Of a stretch of DNA of 64,000 nucleotides, positions 23,401 to 29,400 are shown piece by piece. The stretch spans positions 546,001 through 610,000 of the forward strand of contig JBAMJR010000350.1 in the NCBI GenBank assembly GCA_038501785.1, written 5' to 3'. The notes below the pieces were generated by a model that was given only the letters and a program-made list of their open reading frames with translations, searched no databases and was not told where the DNA came from. A program made the translations under genes and the position numbers. Position 1 is the stretch's first letter; every line of letters begins with the position of its first letter. This stretch comes from Myoxocephalus aenaeus (taxonomy: Eukaryota > Chordata > Actinopteri > Perciformes > Cottidae).

Positions 23401-26400
23401 CCTTCATATGCATACAATTACAAATCCTTCATAATAATATCCCTTATTAATTATCATATTTCATGCATTGTAATGTACACATAAACAATTCTTCATTTTA
23501 CACTGTGCAAAGTCCAAATTTGACTAACTAAACTCTAAAAAAAAACTTCAGCCCCCACCTTTGTAAAACCACGTCACAGCGCAAGAGGGAAGGCTTATGC
23601 AAATTTAAAGATCAGAGAGAAGGCTTTCACATAGAAACAGTGATTTTTTTCATTTTTCAACCGAACGACACAGTTTTTTTTTACAAAAAATAGGTGCCAA
23701 CACCCCATAGGCTTCGTTTTTGCGATTTTCTTTGCATATTCCGATTATGTAGGTCATAATCTTTCCAAAAAGGTGTCGTCTTAGGGCCCGTTTACACCAG
23801 ACGCGACTTTTAAAAGCGCAGTCGCCTCTAAAACGCCTTGGCAAAAACTCGCCGGGCAAAACAGCCCGGTGCGCCTGTGGAGCGGGCCTGCGTGCGCAAC
23901 CAGGCGATACACGCTGACATTGATGAGCTGTGCGACTCCACGCAAGGCGCTTAAAAGTTGAGAATATTTCAACTTTTAGGCGCGGTGAAAAAACGCTAGA
24001 AAAACGCGACGCGCAGCATTTAAAAGGAGCACCTGAAAAACAATGGTTTTGGTAGCGACGCGTCTTTGAGAGTCGTGTCTGGTGTGAACGGCCCCTTAGT
24101 ATGTGGGATGCTGGTAAGGGTTTGAACCATACATACAGTTTGTACAAGTCGGCGACCGCTCCAAACCGCATGTTTGAGAAATCTTGCTTAGATCATGCTG
24201 GATGTTCATAGCTATGATCAAAATATGGTTTACAAGTAATTTTATTGAAAATATAAAAAAAATTCTCAAACAAATTCTGAAAAAAAAAATGATATAAAAT
24301 AATACAAGTAATATAACTAAATGGGGTTCATACGACTACTTGAACACGGGGAACAAAAGTAGAGAAGTAAAAAAAGAACCATACTTGGTCCTACGGTTTT
24401 CAGGGATGTTTGTAGGAGCCGACATGTCAAAGTGTTTCTGTGTCCAGGGATGAGTTTGATGATCTTCCTCTCTTAATGTTTGTGTGTTTGATGTGTTGTC
24501 ACCTGGTGTTGAGTTGTATCAGGACACCTGTGTGGTTCCACTGTTGTAGAGCGGAGCGTGCACAAGAGAACAAGAGATCCTTCACTTCATGATTCTATTC
24601 TTGGGACTAAGTGTCTCACAATCAGCTGGAAACCAGTCAGATGGACTGGTTGGGCACCACTGGTCTAGACCTGGTGTCTGATCCAGTTATGTTAGGTTGT
24701 TACCATGGTGACCCATTCTACTGATGTCATGTACCGTAAAAGTCGGGTTACAAGCCGCTCCTACCTCCGGTCAGTGTCCCCGCTGTAGCAAGCTAGGAGC
24801 TGCTGCTAGCTAGCTCCCCGCTGCTGCCACTGCCCGCGTCCCCTCTGCCCAAGTCGGGTGTCGAGCCAGGGCTGGTCCCGCTACCACGCGCTAGCATGAG
24901 CGCCAGCTGGCTACAGCGGGGAGCAAACACTGACCGAAGGTAGTAGCGGCTTGTAACCCTACTTTTACGGTACAGGTATCTATTGAAACAGTATTATGGT
25001 ATGTTATGTGTTGTTATTATGATTATTAAGATTATTATTAGTGACTATCTGTATTTTTATTGTGTCTCTGAATTGTGGTTTCATGACATCTTTTATTTAT
25101 TGTCTGATGTCTTTTATCTCTCTATCATCTTCTCTCATCTCTCCAGACTCTGTCAGGCTGCTGAATGGGACCAGTCTGTGTTCAGGTAGACTGGAGGTGA
25201 GGTCTAACCAATCTACCCAGTCTAACCAGTCTACCCAGTGGTGGTCCTCAGTGTGTGAAGAGGACTTTGACCAGCAGGATGCAGAGGTGGTCTGTAGGGA
25301 GCTTGGCTGTGGCGCTCCTTCAGTCCTCCAGGGGGCGCTCTATGGAGAAGTGGAGGCTCCAATGGGGACCAAAGAGTTCCAGTGTGGAGGCCATGAGTCT
25401 GCTCTCCTGGACTGTAGAAGCTCAGGCTCAGAGAGAAACACCTGCTCACCTGGCAAAGCTGTTGGACTCACCTGCTCAGGTAGAAGAGGAGCTGCAGCTT
25501 TGATCTGCTTCATCTCTGTTCTCCTGGAACTCACTTTGTTCTTTACTGACGACTCTCTGCTTTCTGTTCAGAACCGTTCAGGTTGCTGGGAGGAGCCAGT
25601 CGCTGTGCAGGAAAACTGGAGCTGAAGCTGGGAGACTGGAGATTAGGAGGTGTTCATTACTGGAACCGGAAGGAAGGCGATTATGTCTGTAGAGATCTGG
25701 ACTGTGGCTCTCTTGTTTATATGAGAATGAGCCGAGAGTCCTCAGAGAGATCTGTGTGGAGCATCAACTATGACTGTCTTCCCTCTGGATCTGCTCTGAG
25801 AGAGTGTGTAAAATCAGATTCCTCTTCATTGACCATGAATCTCACCTGCTCAGGTAAACCCATCTGTGACATCATCTCTGACAGCAGTGTTTCCAGCATG
25901 TTCCTTCCTCTCAGTGACAGTCAGGTTTCCATTGGACTGAACTGTAAAGTTGTCCAGGACAAGACAGCCTGAAGAGAGGTGGGCTGGTTTCTAGAAGCTT
26001 CAACCTCCATAGTGCTGAGACACACCTGTCAGGACACACCTGTGTGTCTGTCTGTCTGTCTGTTTGCCTGTCTGTCTGTCTTCAGCCTGTGGCATCAGGT
26101 CCTTCTTCAGGCTCCATCTTGATCAATGGAGGGTGAATGAACTTCCATCATCTCTGTGTTTACAGACCTGCTGCTTCAGCCAATCATCTCTGTGTCCTCC
26201 TCCATGGAGGCCCAGCAGCAGGGGGCTCAGGTGCTCAGGGGCTCCACCTTCACCATCTGCTGCTCCATCCAGCCACAGTACCCAGGAGGCTCCTTCCAGC
26301 TCACCTTCAGCTCCTCCAAGACGGCTCACAACTCCACCCAGCCAGCTGTCAATCACTCTGCCCACTTCCTGTTTCCTGCTGCAGAGCCCGCCCACCAAGG

Positions 26401-29400
26401 AAGCTACAGCTGTGTTTATCACGTCTCTGTTTCCTATCATAACTTCTCCTCTGAGAGCCGTCTGCTCTCCCTCACTGTCCCAGGTAAGCTACCTGTCTAC
26501 ATGCTGATTGGTCCAAATGGACTGAACATGATCAGCTGACCACAGAGTCCATGCTGATTGGTCCAAAGGGACTGAACATGATCAGCTGACCACAGAGTCC
26601 ATGTTGTTGTTTGTGGATGACCATGTGACTCCTGTCATTGTGTTAACACGTCATGTAGTAACCACACCTAAACAAAATCTAACAGCTAACTATGTGCTGT
26701 AGGACAGAGCCGGTGTGGTTACCAGTATAACTCTGGTTCTCTGAGAACTGAAGCCCCTTCTGAAGCTCCACTGCCACCACATCAGTCATTACACCCTTTA
26801 GGCCCCAACTCACCATTTTCAAGTGTAGTTCCTCCACCTGTCAGAAGCAAGAAGGGCAGTGTGCTCAGATACCTCACTCAGAGAACCAGGGTTATCCTGA
26901 GACGGATATTAATGATAGGGATTATGCTTTCAATTGGCTCTTCACTAAGTCCCGCCCCTCTAATGCTGACTGGCCAATCACAGCTGAGCAGGAAGTCTGG
27001 TGATGAAAACAGGACGTAGGTGATGACATAATTGTAACTTGAAACCAACACTAACCAGATTGAATGTAACAACGTATTAAAAACACAAACCTTCATTCTG
27101 ATTGGCTCTAAAACTGAACATTTGCAGCGGAAAACTTTGAACTCTGTATGAAAAGTGACAGTGACTCCGTCTGTCTTAAGACCCTTGAGTTCATGGAAAC
27201 TGTTTTTAACTGAAGTCACGTTTTGTTCTGTTTCCACTATCATGTTGCTCTCTGGTTGTATATAAGTCTATGCTTCATGTGTTAAAGCTGCATTCTCTCT
27301 ACTGACCACCAGGGGGCGACTCCTCTGGTTGTATAGAAGTCTATGCTTCCTGTAATAAAGCTGCATTCTCTCTCCTGACCACCAAGGGGTGACTCCTCTG
27401 GTTGTATAGAAGTCTATATAAATTACTCTACTTCTCTCTTGATTTATTCCCTCAGTAAACATTGTAAACATGAGTTTATGTTTCAATCTCTAGTTTCAAG
27501 TCTTATTCAATACAGCATGATGTTCATTTAGTAAATTATGGTCATTTAGAGTCAAACAGACCATAAAGCAGGGGATGCTTTAGGGCGGGGCTACACGGTG
27601 ATTGACAGGACAACACCAGAGAGACTCCTCCTCAGTCCAGATGTGGTCACTTCCTGTTCACTGGTTGCAAAAAGCAAGATGGCGACGGCCACAGTCCACA
27701 AACCAAAGTGGGACGTCAGGACAACTCGGTCCACTTCTTCTATAACGTCTCCGGTTCAAACAGTGAATATGAAGTAGACCTGGAGAGTAATACGTTCAGT
27801 AATGTTTCCTGAGGGAATAAATCATGCGAGAAGTAAAATAATTTTTTCATAGACTTCTATACAACCAGAGGAGTCGCCCCCTGGTGGTCAGGAGAGAGAA
27901 TGCAGCTTTAACACATGAAGCATATACTTCTATACAACCAAAGGAGTCGCCCCCTGGTGGTCAGGAGAGAGAACGCAGCTTTAACACATGAAGCATAGAC
28001 CTTCACTCAGGAGAACCTGAGGTTGTCTCCTGGACATTACCCAGCATGCACCAGCAAGCCAGAGCTCCTGGACATTACTCAGGATGCACCAGCCAGTGCT
28101 TTACTGTGATGTATTATAGGTGGTTGTTGAAGTTGTTAAGGAATGTTTGTAGGAGCCGACATGTCAAAGTGTTTCTGTGTCCAGGGATGAGTTTGATGAT
28201 CTTCCTCTCTTAATGTTTATGTGTTTGATGTGTTGTCACCTGGTGTTGAGTTGTATCAGGACACCTGTGTGGTTCCACTGTTGTAGAGCGGAGCGTGCAC
28301 AAGAGAACAAGAGATCCTTCACTTCATGATTCTATTCTTGGGACTAAGTGTCTCACAATCAGCTGGAAACCAGTCAGATGGACTGGTTGGGCACCACTGG
28401 TCTAGACCTGGTGTCTGACCCAGTTATGTTAGGTTGTTACCATGGTGACCCATTCTACTGATGTCATATGTACAGTATGTATTGAAGCAGTATTATGGTA
28501 TGATATGTGTTATTATGATTATAAAGATTATTATTATTGACTATCTGTATTTTTATTGTGTCTCTGAGTTGTTATTTCATGACATATATTGATTTACTGT
28601 CTGGTGTCTTTTATCTCTCTTTCATCTTCTCTCATCTCTCCAGACTCTGTCAGGCTGATGAATGGGACCAGTCTGTGTTCAGGTAGACTGGAGGTGAGGT
28701 CTAACCAGTCTACCCAGTGGTGGTCCTCAGTGTGTGAAGAGGACTTTGACCAGCAGGATGCAGAGGTGGTCTGTAGGGAGCTTGGCTGTGGTGCTCCTTC
28801 AGTCCTCCAGGGGGCGCTCTATGGAGAAGTGGAGGCTCCAATGTGGACCAAAGAGTTCCAGTGTGGAGGCCATGAGTCTGCTCTCCTGGACTGTAGAAGC
28901 TCAGGCTCAGAGAGAAACACCTGCTCACCTGGCAAAGCTGTTGGACTCACCTGCTCAGGTAGAAGAGGAGCTGCAGCTTTGATCTGCTTCATCTCTGTTC
29001 TCCTGGAACTCACTTTGTTCTTTACTGACGACTCTCTGCTTTCTGTTCAGAACCTGTCAGGTTGGTGGGAGGAGCCAGTCGCTGTGCAGGAACACTGGAG
29101 GTGAAACATCAAGGAGACTGGAAACCAGTAGATGACTTTTACTGGAGACCAGTAGATGGTTCTGGCTGGACCCTGAAGGAAGCAGCTGTTGCCTGTAGAG
29201 AGCTGGACTGTGGTTCTGCTGTTTCTGTGAGACGGAGAGTAGAGTCCTCAAAGAGATCTAAGTGGAGGATCTACCCTCTCTGTGTTCAGTCTGGATCTGC
29301 TCTGAGAGATTGTTTAACACCACGTTCCTCTTCCTCCATCCTGGATCTCACTTGTTCAGGTAAGCCCATCCATGACATCATCTATGACAGGAGTGTCCAA

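Noticed and set aside
24900..25090. A separate upstream start for SRCR B3 (frames beginning in the intron)
   Set aside because: These frames read through the intron into the exon because it happens to lack stops; the polypyrimidine/ctccag acceptor at 25,146 is the same as in the other B copies.
26123..26440. Antisense frames over the two Ig exons (also near 30,634-30,963)
   Set aside because: Shadow frames of the Ig-like exons; the sense frame has the Ig cysteine motifs and correct splice sites.
19537..28928. Antisense 64-72-codon frames over each SRCR B exon
   Set aside because: Identical shadows of near-identical exons, with no independent support.
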